64,000 nucleotides of DNA, taken from NCBI RefSeq assembly GCF_030409555.1, contig NZ_JAUFPU010000019.1, positions 186,001 through 250,000 on the forward strand, written 5' to 3'. The stretch's first letter is position 1. The number at the start of each line of letters is the position of its first letter. Below the pieces are notes generated by a model. The model made no database searches. It was not told the DNA's origin and saw only the letters and a program-made list of their open reading frames with translations. Below, piece after piece: positions 8,127 to 16,851 of the stretch. The DNA comes from Chitinimonas viridis. GTDB lineage: Bacteria; Pseudomonadota; Gammaproteobacteria; Burkholderiales; Chitinimonadaceae. The translations under genes and the position numbers were made by a program.

Positions 8127-9040
8127 GCTACTCACGCGCACGCCGTCAAGCCGGCCAGGCCATGGTGGAAACCATGATCGTCTGCAGCACGATACTGGTG
8201 CCGCTGTTCCTGGCTGTGCCGGTACTGGCCAAGTATCTGGATATACGTAGCCATGTGGTGCAGGCGGCACGCTATGCAGCCTGGGAGCGTACGGTATTCT
8301 TTGGCGGTGACTCAGCCAGTGAGATAGGCTGGTTCGGGTTTACCAATGCCTGGATAGCCAATGAAAAGACCGACGCCCAGATCAAGGCTGAGATAGGTAG
8401 TCGATTGCTGTCGCGTACCTCGGCCACCAGCACCTTCAGCAGTTCCGATAGTGGTAGCAGCGATTTCCGTAGTGGTCAGCGCAAGGCGCTATGGCAGGAC
8501 CGCAATGGTCAGAGCATGCTCAACTATGCCCAGATATCGGGCGAGGTTGGCCAGAAATGCGATCCGGCTGGTGGCATGGTGGCGGCCATGACGGGTTACG
8601 ATTGCGCGCCCGGCACCATTAATCGGGTGCTGACGCCGATTGCCAGTTTGGCTGCCACATTAGGGCCATTCACCCTGGAAATGGGGGGCAAGTACACGGC
8701 CACGGTCACGGTCAGCCCGGAAAGCTACAATCCCAATACCTATCTGATGAGCACGGCCTTGGCCCGCAAGCCCATGGTGGAAACCGCCATCGTGCTGGGT
8801 AATGGCTGGACGGCCGATGGCGCCAGCGCCGATGACAAGACCAGCGTGGTACAGCAGGTAAAGGGCCTGACGCCGCTTTCACTGCTGGCCGCGACGGTCA
8901 ATATTCCCACCATAGGCGATATCTCATTGCTCAACGTGGTGCAGACCGTGTTCTCCATCTGGGCGCCTGAGCTGTCTACCCGCAAGCTAGAAATTGGCAA
9001 GATCGCACCTGATGAAGTCCCGGAAGACCGAGTGAAATGA
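8123..9040 (+). CDS. TadE-like pseudopilin, large form
   Basis: A 305-residue single-pass protein. Its N-terminus, ARRQAG then QAMVETMIVCSTILVPLFLA, has the class III prepilin pattern G|xxxxE, which TadE/TadF pseudopilins share, and is followed by a long extracytoplasmic region. The N-terminal helix and the ARYAAWERTV segment resemble TadE-like proteins. Start and stop both overlap neighbours by 4 nt, so translation is probably coupled. It is much longer than a typical TadE (about 150-200 residues); the extra C-terminal part is not recognisable to me. Confidence 0.8.
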   Translation: MSYSRARRQAGQAMVETMIVCSTILVPLFLAVPVLAKYLDIRSHVVQAARYAAWERTVFFGGDSASEIGWFGFTNAWIANEKTDAQIKAEIGSRLLSRTSATSTFSSSDSGSSDFRSGQRKALWQDRNGQSMLNYAQISGEVGQKCDPAGGMVAAMTGYDCAPGTINRVLTPIASLAATLGPFTLEMGGKYTATVTVSPESYNPNTYLMSTALARKPMVETAIVLGNGWTADGASADDKTSVVQQVKGLTPLSLLAATVNIPTIGDISLLNVVQTVFSIWAPELSTRKLEIGKIAPDEVPEDRVK

Positions 9041-9702
9041 TCAAGTATTTGTTTATCGTGCTGGGTAGCGCCGCATTGCTTGCACAGGCTGCCGAATGCC
9101 CGGAGTTTGAGGCACCCAAGGCAAGGCTGAACTGGATAGCCAAGGATATGCTGGTCAGCGGTGTGCCCATGGCCATCCTGCAGGTGGATAGCGACCAGTC
9201 GCCGCTGAGCATGATTGCCCACTACAAGCGTGTCTGGTCGGCAGGCGGGGGCGAAGTGACCGAGTATCCTGTTGCCGGCTGGCAAGCAGTTGCGACGGCA
9301 CGGGGGCAGTGCTTCTATACCTTCCAGGTCAAGCCAGCGGGCATGGGGTCTACCGGCTTGCTCAGCGTCAGCCAAGCCAATACCGGCCCCTTGCGCAAAC
9401 CCGAACGTTTTCCCATGCCATCGGGTAGTCAGGTGGTGAATGATATCGAGCACCGGGATGGCATCAAGAATGGCCGCACCGTGTTTCTGCGTAATGCGCT
9501 GACCATGGAAAGCAATGCCATTTACTATCGCAACAACCTGCCCAGCCAGGGTTGGAAGATCAGCATGGAGCGCCGCATCAACACCAAGAACGGCCCTGGC
9601 ATTGTTTTTGACATGAAGCGCGACAAGAATCTGGCCATGTTGACCATAAGCCGCAGCGAGGGGCAGACCAATGTGCTATTCAACTATATGGATAGACCGT
9701 AA
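9037..9702 (+). CDS. Exported protein of unknown function in the tad operon
   Basis: A 221-residue protein with a clear signal peptide (MIKYLFIVLGSAALLAQAA, cleaved before ECPEF). I do not recognise a family. It has two cysteines in the mature part (ECPEF and RGQCFYTF) that could form a disulfide. Its 4-nt overlap with the TadE-like gene and its position before the second prepilin make it part of the pilus operon, so a periplasmic assembly or minor-component role is likely by context only. Confidence 0.7.
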   Translation: MIKYLFIVLGSAALLAQAAECPEFEAPKARLNWIAKDMLVSGVPMAILQVDSDQSPLSMIAHYKRVWSAGGGEVTEYPVAGWQAVATARGQCFYTFQVKPAGMGSTGLLSVSQANTGPLRKPERFPMPSGSQVVNDIEHRDGIKNGRTVFLRNALTMESNAIYYRNNLPSQGWKISMERRINTKNGPGIVFDMKRDKNLAMLTISRSEGQTNVLFNYMDRP

Positions 9703-9712
9703 GGGGCCGAAG

Positions 9713-10021
9713 ATGTCTGCACTACCCCGACCAATACGGACGGCGCAAGCAGGCCAGTCCAGCATCGAATACATTGTGGTGATTGCCGCTTGCATGGGTG
9801 GCGTGTTGTTGACTGCCAATGTGGATGGCCTGATGCGCAATATCCGCGATTATTTTACTGACTACAGCTATGCCATGTCGGTCGCTCAGGTGCCCGACTG
9901 CATGAATGTCTACGGTGGGTCGGTAGGGCCGGTCAGCGGGTCTGCCACCTTGGATAAATGCCCGGACCTGACCAACCCGACCTGGCCTATCAGTGAAGTA
10001 TCAGTCAGTTGGGACCAATAG
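9713..10021 (+). CDS. Second class III prepilin (Flp-like minor pilin or pseudopilin)
   Basis: A 102-residue protein with leader MSALPRPIRTAQAG and mature start QSSIEYIVVIAACMGGVLL, giving Glu5-Tyr6 exactly as in the major pilin. Unlike Flp, the post-helix part is about 65 residues with two cysteines (PDCMNV and DKCPDL), suggesting a small disulfide-closed head. The ATG at 9713 is preceded by AAGGGG at 9701; the longer reading from 9671 overlaps the previous gene and hides the leader. A minor or tip pilin is the simplest reading. Confidence 0.8.
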   Translation: MSALPRPIRTAQAGQSSIEYIVVIAACMGGVLLTANVDGLMRNIRDYFTDYSYAMSVAQVPDCMNVYGGSVGPVSGSATLDKCPDLTNPTWPISEVSVSWDQ

Positions 10022-10167
10022 AAGAACAGCGGCGAGGCTGATGTCGGGATCCTGCCCCACAACAGCAAGCTGAGCAGCACCCTGCAGCATCGTAGTCACA
10101 ACCATAACAAGCGGCGATCACCCGGTTGCCATCCATACGAATAGCCCAGACAGGACGCCCGCCCGTC

Positions 10168-11250
10168 ATGAAGCTCAATTTTGCCAAGGTCAATCGAACC
10201 TGGGTGATGCTGGTCGCAGCGATATTGCTCGGCCTGCTCGCCATGTTTCTCACCGTGCAGTATCTGCGGCTGCAGGAGCGTACGCTCCAGAGCGAGATAG
10301 AAGCCAAGGTTCGAGGTAAGGGACCTACGGTTGCCGTAGTGGTTCCCACCAGCGATCTGCCGGCGGGTTCGCCTATAGACCTCAGTGTCGTTGCCTCGCG
10401 AGAGATAGCTGGCGATCTGGTCTACGACGATACCGTCACCGTTGAACAGTTCGAGAACTACAAAGGCCTGGCATTGATTCGGCCGGTCAAGCAGGGCCGG
10501 CCGTTGTTGCGGGCAGATCTGCGCGAGATTTATGCCGACTTCGCCGGCTCGCTCAAGACCGGCACGCGCGCCATGACCATAGAGACCGACGAACTCAATT
10601 CGATCTCGCATATGGTGCAGCCCGGCAACCTGATTGATCTGATGCTGATCATGGAGCAGAGCGCCAACGCAGCCCCCAATAATCCGTCGGGCGGCAAGAG
10701 CAGCAGCATGGTGGTGCCCTTCATGCTGAGCGTCAAAGTGCTGGCAACCGGCCAGAAGGTTGTCAGGGATGATCCTGCCAACGGCCAGGAGCGTCGCTCG
10801 ACCTATGGTACCTATACCCTTGAGGTCAATCCCAGCCAGGCGATGAGCCTGGTGATGGCGCAAGAGATGGGCAAGTTGCGGGCGGTGTTGCGCAACGAGA
10901 AGGATGCGATCAAGAGCAGCGACCCTGCCAGCGAATACGACTCATCCAGCGCGGGCGACCTGATGCGCAATATTGCGGCGCGGACCCAGGCCGTGGCCAA
11001 GGCGACCGCGGCAGCACGCATAGAGATGCCGGTGACCGGTGATGTGGATGCCTATATCGAATACATCATCGGCGGCAAGGGTGGCTCCGAGGGCGTGACA
11101 CCCAGCTTGAACATTCCCGTGTCGGGCGGCATGGGCAGTATCTCGATGGCACCCCCTGCAGGTGCGCCCAATCCTGTCGGGATGCCAGCCAGCTTGCCAT
11201 TAAACATCATGCCTACGGCGCCGGCAGCCAACACCAACACGCAAAAATAA
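10168..11250 (+). CDS. cpaB: Flp pilus assembly protein CpaB/RcpC
   Basis: A 360-residue periplasmic protein with an N-terminal membrane anchor (about residues 13-33) and a SAF domain (VPTSDLPAGSPIDLSVV through QGRPLLRADL), followed by the CpaB-specific region with TRAMTIETDELNSISHMVQPG. In the Tad system it works with the secretin in the outer-membrane channel. The C-terminal part is Pro/Gly/Ala-rich. The ATG at 10168 is chosen, with AGGA upstream at 10152-10155; a TTG at 10126 would only add residues before the anchor. 146 bp with no other gene separate it from the previous gene, so a secondary promoter is possible. Confidence 0.92.
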   Translation: MKLNFAKVNRTWVMLVAAILLGLLAMFLTVQYLRLQERTLQSEIEAKVRGKGPTVAVVVPTSDLPAGSPIDLSVVASREIAGDLVYDDTVTVEQFENYKGLALIRPVKQGRPLLRADLREIYADFAGSLKTGTRAMTIETDELNSISHMVQPGNLIDLMLIMEQSANAAPNNPSGGKSSSMVVPFMLSVKVLATGQKVVRDDPANGQERRSTYGTYTLEVNPSQAMSLVMAQEMGKLRAVLRNEKDAIKSSDPASEYDSSSAGDLMRNIAARTQAVAKATAAARIEMPVTGDVDAYIEYIIGGKGGSEGVTPSLNIPVSGGMGSISMAPPAGAPNPVGMPASLPLNIMPTAPAANTNTQK

Positions 11251-11272
11251 CGAGCGACGGGATACCTACAAC

Positions 11273-12601
11273 ATGCGCAAACCCATCTGCACCCTTGCCT
11301 TGCTGTCTGTTGTCGGTCTGGCGCCTGTGGCACTGGCCGCTACCGTCAAGACACAGGCGCCGGCACCTGTTGCCGAGGCGCCTCAGGGCGTTACCGAAAT
11401 CAAGATGTTCATCGGCGAACTGAAGACCATTCCCGCCGGCAAGCTGGACAGAGTCGCCATTGGCAACGGCGCCATAGTCTCTACCCGTGCGCTGGAAACA
11501 GGCGAATTGCTGTTGCTGGCCGAAAAGGAGGGCGATACCTCCATGATGCTTTGGTCGGGCAAGGGGCCACGGCGGCAGTACATAGTCCGCGTCGTGACCC
11601 GTGACAGCCAGGGGGCGTACCAGGCTGCGGCCAGCATGCTCAAGGATGTACCCGGCCTGAAGCTCAGCCAGATCGGTGGCAATGTGGTTATCAGCGGCAC
11701 GGCCAGCAAGACGGATCTGGAGCGCATCGCCCTGGTAGCCAAGCTCTATCCGCAGGTGGTGAGCCTGGTGTCTGCTGAAGATGTCTCGATGAAGAAAATG
11801 ATCTACTTCAAGGTGCAGGTGGTGGAGATGAAGCGCTCCCTGCTAGAGAACCTTGGGGTGCAATGGCCGGGCTCAATGGCCGGGCCGTCGGTGGGCTTTC
11901 TGGGCAATTGGGGTTCTGAGAACCGCACGGGCATACAGGCACCGATACAGGGGATATTACCCATCCAGACCGGCAACCGGGGCTTGCGCACCTACCTGGG
12001 TATTTCGTCCTTGCTCAACACCACCATCAATATCGCCAAGAACAATGGTGATGCCTATATCCTGGCAGAGCCCGAGTTGTCTGCTCGTTCGGGCGGTGAG
12101 GCGCGCTTCCTTGCAGGCGGGCAGTTCCCCATACGCGTTGCCGGCGCATTGGGTTCGACTTCCATCGAATACAAGGACTACGGCATCAAGCTCACCATCA
12201 AGCCTGTGGCCGATGACCAAGGGAATGTCTCTGCAGCGGTGGATACCGAGGTCAGTTCCATCGACAGTTCGGTATCGGTAGATGGCGCACCGGGTCTGCT
12301 GTCGCGCAAGACCAGCACCGATATCAATGTACGCAACGGACAGACCATCGCCCTGTCTGGCCTGATCAATAGCGAGATGTCCAAGGATATCTCGCGGGTG
12401 CCCGGCCTGGGTTCCATACCCGTGATAGGTCAGCTGTTCCGATCGGACAACTTCCGCAATAGCCGCACCGACCTGGTCATACTGGTCACGCCTACAGTGA
12501 TAGATCCGGCTTCTACCCTCAATCGTGAACGTATTGAGAAGAGCGACGGCATGCGGGAGCGCTTTGAGCGCAGCGTGGGCAAGTCAGAGATACTGGATTG
12601 A
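11273..12601 (+). CDS. cpaC: Flp pilus secretin CpaC/RcpA
   Basis: A 442-residue outer-membrane secretin through which the Flp pilus emerges. A signal peptide (ending PVALAA) is followed by the pilus-formation N-terminal domain, then a BON-like domain around LKLSQIGGNVVISGTASKTD, and the secretin domain from about residue 260 with RVPGLGSIPVIGQLF and RTDLVILVTPTVI. The length is normal for the family. It lies between cpaB and the ATPase gene in the usual tad order. No pilotin is evident, although the TadD lipoprotein downstream is the usual candidate helper. Confidence 0.95.
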   Translation: MRKPICTLALLSVVGLAPVALAATVKTQAPAPVAEAPQGVTEIKMFIGELKTIPAGKLDRVAIGNGAIVSTRALETGELLLLAEKEGDTSMMLWSGKGPRRQYIVRVVTRDSQGAYQAAASMLKDVPGLKLSQIGGNVVISGTASKTDLERIALVAKLYPQVVSLVSAEDVSMKKMIYFKVQVVEMKRSLLENLGVQWPGSMAGPSVGFLGNWGSENRTGIQAPIQGILPIQTGNRGLRTYLGISSLLNTTINIAKNNGDAYILAEPELSARSGGEARFLAGGQFPIRVAGALGSTSIEYKDYGIKLTIKPVADDQGNVSAAVDTEVSSIDSSVSVDGAPGLLSRKTSTDINVRNGQTIALSGLINSEMSKDISRVPGLGSIPVIGQLFRSDNFRNSRTDLVILVTPTVIDPASTLNRERIEKSDGMRERFERSVGKSEILD

Positions 12602-12610
12602 GGGTGCACC

Positions 12611-14317
12611 ATGCTGAACGTATTGGTAACTACACCGCGCGGTGCCGAGAATGTGTTTGAGTGCACCATCGATAGCTGTGCCATAGGCAAGAGCGACGAG
12701 AACCTGATCATCCTGCAGGGCTGGTCGGTGGCCAAGCGCCATGCTGCCATCCATCGCCGGGCAGACGGCGTGTACGTGGAGAATCTGGACCCCAAGGGCA
12801 ATACCGAGGTGAATGGCAAGCAAGCCAGCCTGTATGGCCCGCTCAAGCCTGGTGACGTGATACATATCTGCGGCTATGAGTTGCGGGTGATGGATCTGGA
12901 CGAGCCGGCACCACCACCCGTGACAGCAACGGTCGCACCCGTGGCCAGCGCCATTGCCCAGCCGGCAGCCGTTGCGGCGCCGGCCATGGTGCCGACGGTG
13001 ACCGAAGAAGTTGAAGCAGTGCGTGATCCTGGCCATCACCAGATCTGGATAGGTCTGCTCAAGCGCATCCATACCGAGCTGATCAAGCAGATGGATTTGC
13101 GTCGCATCGATATTGCCAGCCAGAGTGAAGAAGAGCTGCGCCGCAATACGGGGCTGATGCTGGTGGAGATCGTTCGCAACGACAAGACCATACCCGAAGG
13201 TTTTGATCGTGATCTGTTGGTCAAGCAGGTACAGGACGAAGTCGTGGGCCTGGGGCCGTTGGAGGACTTGCTGGCGGACGATGCAGTCACCGAAATCATG
13301 GTGAATCGCTTTGATGAAATCTTTGTTGAGCGCAAGGGACGCCTGACCAAGTCGGATATCACCTTTACCTCGGATCAGGCTGTGGTCAGTGCCATTGAGC
13401 GCATCGTGACCCCCTTGGGACGCCGCATTGACGAATCCTCGCCCATGGTGGATGCCCGCCTGAAGGACGGTTCGCGGGTGAATGCGGTGATTCCGCCGCT
13501 GGCGCTCAAGGGTGCCAATATCACCATACGGAAGTTTGCCAAGAGCAAGCTGCATGGCGAGGACCTGATCAAGTTCGGATCCATGACGCCAACCATGCTG
13601 GCGTTCCTGCGCACCATCGTGGAGCAGAAGGCCAATATCATCATCTCGGGGGGGACGGGCTCGGGCAAGACGACCTTGCTCAATGTGCTGTCCAACTACA
13701 TTCCCGATGATGAGCGCATCGTGACAGTGGAGGATGCAGCCGAACTCAAGCTGAGCCAGCCCAACCTGGTGGGGCTGGAATCCCGTCCGCCCAATGCCGA
13801 GGGCAAGGGCGCCGTGCTGATACGCGATCTGGTGAAGAACTGCCTGCGGATGCGGCCCGACCGTATTGTGGTGGGGGAGTGCCGGGGCGGGGAGGCGCTG
13901 GATATGCTGACGGCCATGAATACCGGCCATGATGGCTCGCTTACCACAGCCCACGCCAACACCCCGCGAGATTGCCTGGCGCGGGTGGAGGTGATGGTGA
14001 TGATGGCGGGACTGGACCTGCCAATCCGCGCCATACGCGAGCAGATATCGTCGGCCGTGCGCTTTATCGTGCAGCAGAACCGTTTTTCCTGCGGTTCGCG
14101 CAAAGTGACGCACGTGACCGAGATCACCGGCATGGAAGGCGACATGATACAGATGCAGGATATCTTCCTGTTCAAGCAGGAGGGCTTTGGTGCTGACGGC
14201 AAGGTGAAGGGACGGCATATCTCGACGGGGGCCGTGCCGGACTTCTACCAGGATCTGGCTGCGCGCGGGATGGATGTCGACATGAGCATCTTCCAGGGCG
14301 GGGAGATACGGCGATGA
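12611..14317 (+). CDS. tadA: FHA-domain-fused Flp pilus ATPase TadA/CpaF
   Basis: A 568-residue cytoplasmic AAA-type secretion ATPase that powers Tad pilus extension. The catalytic half is standard TadA/CpaF: Walker A ISGGTGSGKTT near residue 347, the acidic box TVEDAAELKL, MRPDRIVVGECRGGEA (Walker B) and GSLTTAHANTP. The first 95 residues are an FHA fold (IGKSDENLIILQGWSVAKRHAAIH to KPGDVIHICGYELRV), joined by a Pro/Ala-rich linker. The usual phosphothreonine-binding residues are replaced: Gly-Arg is Gly-Lys and the Ser-Arg-x-His motif reads Ala-Lys-Arg-His. GAGGGTG just upstream supports the ATG. Confidence 0.95.
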   Translation: MLNVLVTTPRGAENVFECTIDSCAIGKSDENLIILQGWSVAKRHAAIHRRADGVYVENLDPKGNTEVNGKQASLYGPLKPGDVIHICGYELRVMDLDEPAPPPVTATVAPVASAIAQPAAVAAPAMVPTVTEEVEAVRDPGHHQIWIGLLKRIHTELIKQMDLRRIDIASQSEEELRRNTGLMLVEIVRNDKTIPEGFDRDLLVKQVQDEVVGLGPLEDLLADDAVTEIMVNRFDEIFVERKGRLTKSDITFTSDQAVVSAIERIVTPLGRRIDESSPMVDARLKDGSRVNAVIPPLALKGANITIRKFAKSKLHGEDLIKFGSMTPTMLAFLRTIVEQKANIIISGGTGSGKTTLLNVLSNYIPDDERIVTVEDAAELKLSQPNLVGLESRPPNAEGKGAVLIRDLVKNCLRMRPDRIVVGECRGGEALDMLTAMNTGHDGSLTTAHANTPRDCLARVEVMVMMAGLDLPIRAIREQISSAVRFIVQQNRFSCGSRKVTHVTEITGMEGDMIQMQDIFLFKQEGFGADGKVKGRHISTGAVPDFYQDLAARGMDVDMSIFQGGEIRR

Positions 14318-15156
14318 CACTGCTGCTCGGGTTGATTTTCCTGGTGACCCTGATCACCGCCTGGCTGGTATACAAGGCGGTACAGGGCTATCTGGACAAG
14401 CAACGCGCCAGCATAGAGCTGACCACGGCCACCACCTTGGCCGACATGTTCATCTTCCTCGACCCACAGAAGATGTTCCGCTACAACGTGGCGCTGACCT
14501 GCATCCTGCCGCCCATAGTCTGGGTGCTGACCGGCAACCCGGTCTTTGCCTTTGGCGCCCTGATTGCGACGGTATTCCTGCCCAAGTGGTATGTGGGTTT
14601 CCTGGGGCGCCGTCGGCTCAAGCGGCTGGAGCAGCAATTGCCTGATGCACTGCTGATGGTGTCGGGCGCCATGCGGGCTGGTGCCAGCCTCAATGTGTCG
14701 CTGGAATCCATGGTCAAGGAATCCAAGCCACCGGTCAGCCAGGAATTCGAGCTGATGCTGCGCGAACAGCGCCTGGGCGTGGATTTCGATACTGCCCTGC
14801 AGAATATGGAGCGGCGTAACCCGCAGCAGGATTTTCAGCTGGTGATTTCGGCCATGCGGATTTCCAAGGAGGTGGGTGGGAATCTGGCTGAGATACTGGA
14901 ATCGCTGGCTGGGGTATTGCGCGATAAAGCCATCATGGAAGGCAAGATACGCAGCCTGACCGCACAGGGTAAGGCGCAGGGCGTGATCATGACGGGCCTG
15001 CCCATATTGATGATGCTGGCCTTGCGCGCAATCGAGCCCAAGGCCATGGAGCCGTTGTTCAACACCTGGATAGGCTATGGGACACTCACCGTCATCATCG
15101 TGATGGAACTGGTGGGCTACTGGTTTATCCGCAAGATCACGACAATAGACGTATGA
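14314..15156 (+). CDS. tadB: Flp pilus inner-membrane platform protein TadB
   Basis: A 280-residue polytopic protein with the T2SSF/GspF domain (LPDALLMVSGAMRAGASLNVSL, and REQRLGVDFDTALQNMERR typical of TadB). Membrane helices lie at about residues 2-22, 55-90 and 225-275. TadB and TadC form the platform driven by TadA. The start overlaps the tadA stop by 4 nt and its end overlaps tadC by 4 nt, indicating translational coupling. Confidence 0.93.
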   Translation: MTLLLGLIFLVTLITAWLVYKAVQGYLDKQRASIELTTATTLADMFIFLDPQKMFRYNVALTCILPPIVWVLTGNPVFAFGALIATVFLPKWYVGFLGRRRLKRLEQQLPDALLMVSGAMRAGASLNVSLESMVKESKPPVSQEFELMLREQRLGVDFDTALQNMERRNPQQDFQLVISAMRISKEVGGNLAEILESLAGVLRDKAIMEGKIRSLTAQGKAQGVIMTGLPILMMLALRAIEPKAMEPLFNTWIGYGTLTVIIVMELVGYWFIRKITTIDV

Positions 15157-16037
15157 CCACGACCTTTATCGGATTGCTGATCGGTGCGCTTATCGGTGTG
15201 AGCGTGTTGCTGATGTTCTATAGCATGAGCCAGCTCAAGCGCGAGGTGCCGAGCGAGGATCGTGCCTATATGGACGAGCTACCCCCTATGCTGCGGCTGA
15301 TCTGGCCGGGGGTGAACTTCTTGGAGTACCACTTCACTTCGCGCTTTCCTCCTGATTTGCTGGAGCGGGCACACAAATCATTGCGCGAAACCGGTGTGGG
15401 GTATCTGATGAGTGCCGAGCAATACTACGCCCTGCGCCTGCTGTCTGCGATTATTGCTGGCGCGTTGACCTTGTTTTGTATCTCGGCCTTGCATTCACAG
15501 GCTTACCATTGGGCTGCCGTCGTGGCTTTCCTGGGCTATTTCTACCCCCTGATCTGGCTGTCAGATGTGCGCAAGAAGCGCCGCAAGGAAGTACTGAAGT
15601 CCTTGCCGGTCTACTTGGATTTCATCACCTTGGGTGTAGAGGCGGGTTTGAACCTGACGGGCGCCATCAAGCAGTCGATGGAAAAAGGCCCAGCAGGGGC
15701 ACTGCGGCACGAGTTCTATATGGTGGTACGTGATCTGCGTGCGGGTGTTCCTCGCGCCGACGCGCTGCGCCGGATGGAGGCAAGGCTGGATATGCAAGAG
15801 ATAACTGCCTTTGTGGGTGCGGTGATTCAGGCCGAAAAGATGGGTGCCCGTCTGGGCCAGGTTTTGCGCATGCAAGCCGAGCAGCGCCGTATCGAGCGTT
15901 TTCAACGCGCCGAGAAGCTGGCCATGGAGGCACCGGTCAAGCTGATACTGCCGCTGATCATGTTTATCTTCCCGGTGACGTTTATCGTGCTGGCCTTCCC
16001 CATAGTCATGAAGTTCATGCAGGAAGGTATGCTTTGA
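15153..16037 (+). CDS. tadC: Flp pilus inner-membrane platform protein TadC
   Basis: A 294-residue partner of TadB with the second T2SSF domain: LKSLPVYLDFITLGVEAGLNL, AGVPRADALRRMEARLD and the C-terminal hydrophobic hairpin. Family length is normal. It has 4-nt overlaps on both sides. The adjacent tadA-tadB-tadC block is the conserved core that identifies this locus as a Tad system. Confidence 0.93.
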   Translation: MTTTFIGLLIGALIGVSVLLMFYSMSQLKREVPSEDRAYMDELPPMLRLIWPGVNFLEYHFTSRFPPDLLERAHKSLRETGVGYLMSAEQYYALRLLSAIIAGALTLFCISALHSQAYHWAAVVAFLGYFYPLIWLSDVRKKRRKEVLKSLPVYLDFITLGVEAGLNLTGAIKQSMEKGPAGALRHEFYMVVRDLRAGVPRADALRRMEARLDMQEITAFVGAVIQAEKMGARLGQVLRMQAEQRRIERFQRAEKLAMEAPVKLILPLIMFIFPVTFIVLAFPIVMKFMQEGML

Positions 16038-16381
16038 AGCAGTTGGCCGCCTGGCGCGGCGATACACTGCTGCTGGGCAAGGTGTGGCTGGCGGAGAGTG
16101 CGACCGAACGCATGCAGGGATTGTTGGGCAGACCGCCTTTGGCCGCAGATGAAGCCATGTTGATACAACCATGCAGACTGATACATACCGTGGGGATGGC
16201 CTATCCGCTGGACTTGGCCTTTGTGGACAAACAGGGCAGGGTGCGCAAGCTGGTCAGCCAGTTGCGCCCGGCTCGCATGGCGGGCTGCCTCAGTGCTACG
16301 GCCACCCTGGAAATGGCACCGGGCACTATAGCCCGCGTGGGTTTGGTGGCGGGCGAGCAACTGCATTGGCGACCGGCATGA
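16034..16381 (+). CDS. DUF192 family protein
   Basis: A 115-residue DUF192 protein recognisable by ERMQGLLGRPPLAADEAML, the C-R-x-I-H-T-x-G-M motif (CRLIHTVGMAYPLDLAFVD) and the C-terminal TATLEMAPGTIARVGLVAGE. The molecular function of this family is not established. Many members are exported, but this one has no signal peptide. It overlaps tadC and tadD by 4 nt each, so it is embedded in the pilus operon rather than merely nearby. Confidence 0.88.
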   Translation: MKQLAAWRGDTLLLGKVWLAESATERMQGLLGRPPLAADEAMLIQPCRLIHTVGMAYPLDLAFVDKQGRVRKLVSQLRPARMAGCLSATATLEMAPGTIARVGLVAGEQLHWRPA

Positions 16382-16851
16382 AGCGCCTGATAGCCCGGCT
16401 GTGGCTGCCCACTCTGCTACACGCCCTGCTGGCGGGCTGTTCGGCCATGCCAGCCGCCATTACCGGCGATGCTGCCGATGCCTATGCCATGCACAGGGAG
16501 GCAGAGGCAGCCCATCAGGAGGGGGATGACGTAAAGTCGGAAAGGCTATTGCAGGGGCTGTTGCGGGTAGCACCCAATGATGCGGAAACCTGGTTTCGCC
16601 TGGCCAATCTCTATGCCCGATCAGACCGTCCAGAACAGGCTGCCGAGGCCTACCAGCGCAGCCTGATGATCAAGCCGCATGATGCCCGCGCCTGGCATAA
16701 CCTGGGCGTGATACGGCAGCGTCAAGCTGCGGCAGCCATGATGCAGGCTCACAGCCTGGCTGCCGATGATGAGGCCTTGCGCAGCAAGGCGGCGCAGGTG
16801 CTTCAACTGCTGGAGCAGGCACAGGGCACGCAGGGGAGTGCCAAGCCATGA
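16378..16851 (+). CDS. tadD: TadD-like TPR lipoprotein
   Basis: A 157-residue lipoprotein with lipobox LLAGC (Cys21) and about two tetratricopeptide repeats (NDAETWFRLANLYARSDRPEQAAEAYQRS). TadD proteins are outer-membrane-associated helpers of secretin assembly or stability. The ATG at 16378 overlaps the DUF192 stop by 4 nt; the longer frame from 16171 reads through DUF192 out of phase and is not real. The C-terminal part is Gln/Ala-rich. Confidence 0.87.
   Translation: MKRLIARLWLPTLLHALLAGCSAMPAAITGDAADAYAMHREAEAAHQEGDDVKSERLLQGLLRVAPNDAETWFRLANLYARSDRPEQAAEAYQRSLMIKPHDARAWHNLGVIRQRQAAAAMMQAHSLAADDEALRSKAAQVLQLLEQAQGTQGSAKP

Noticed and set aside
12584-14320. 578-residue minus-strand frame opposite tadA
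   Set aside because: Shadow of a GC-rich gene; the plus strand has a full ATPase with all motifs.
16171-16377. N-terminal extension of TadD
   Set aside because: Out-of-phase reading of DUF192; the lipoprotein signal begins at 16378.
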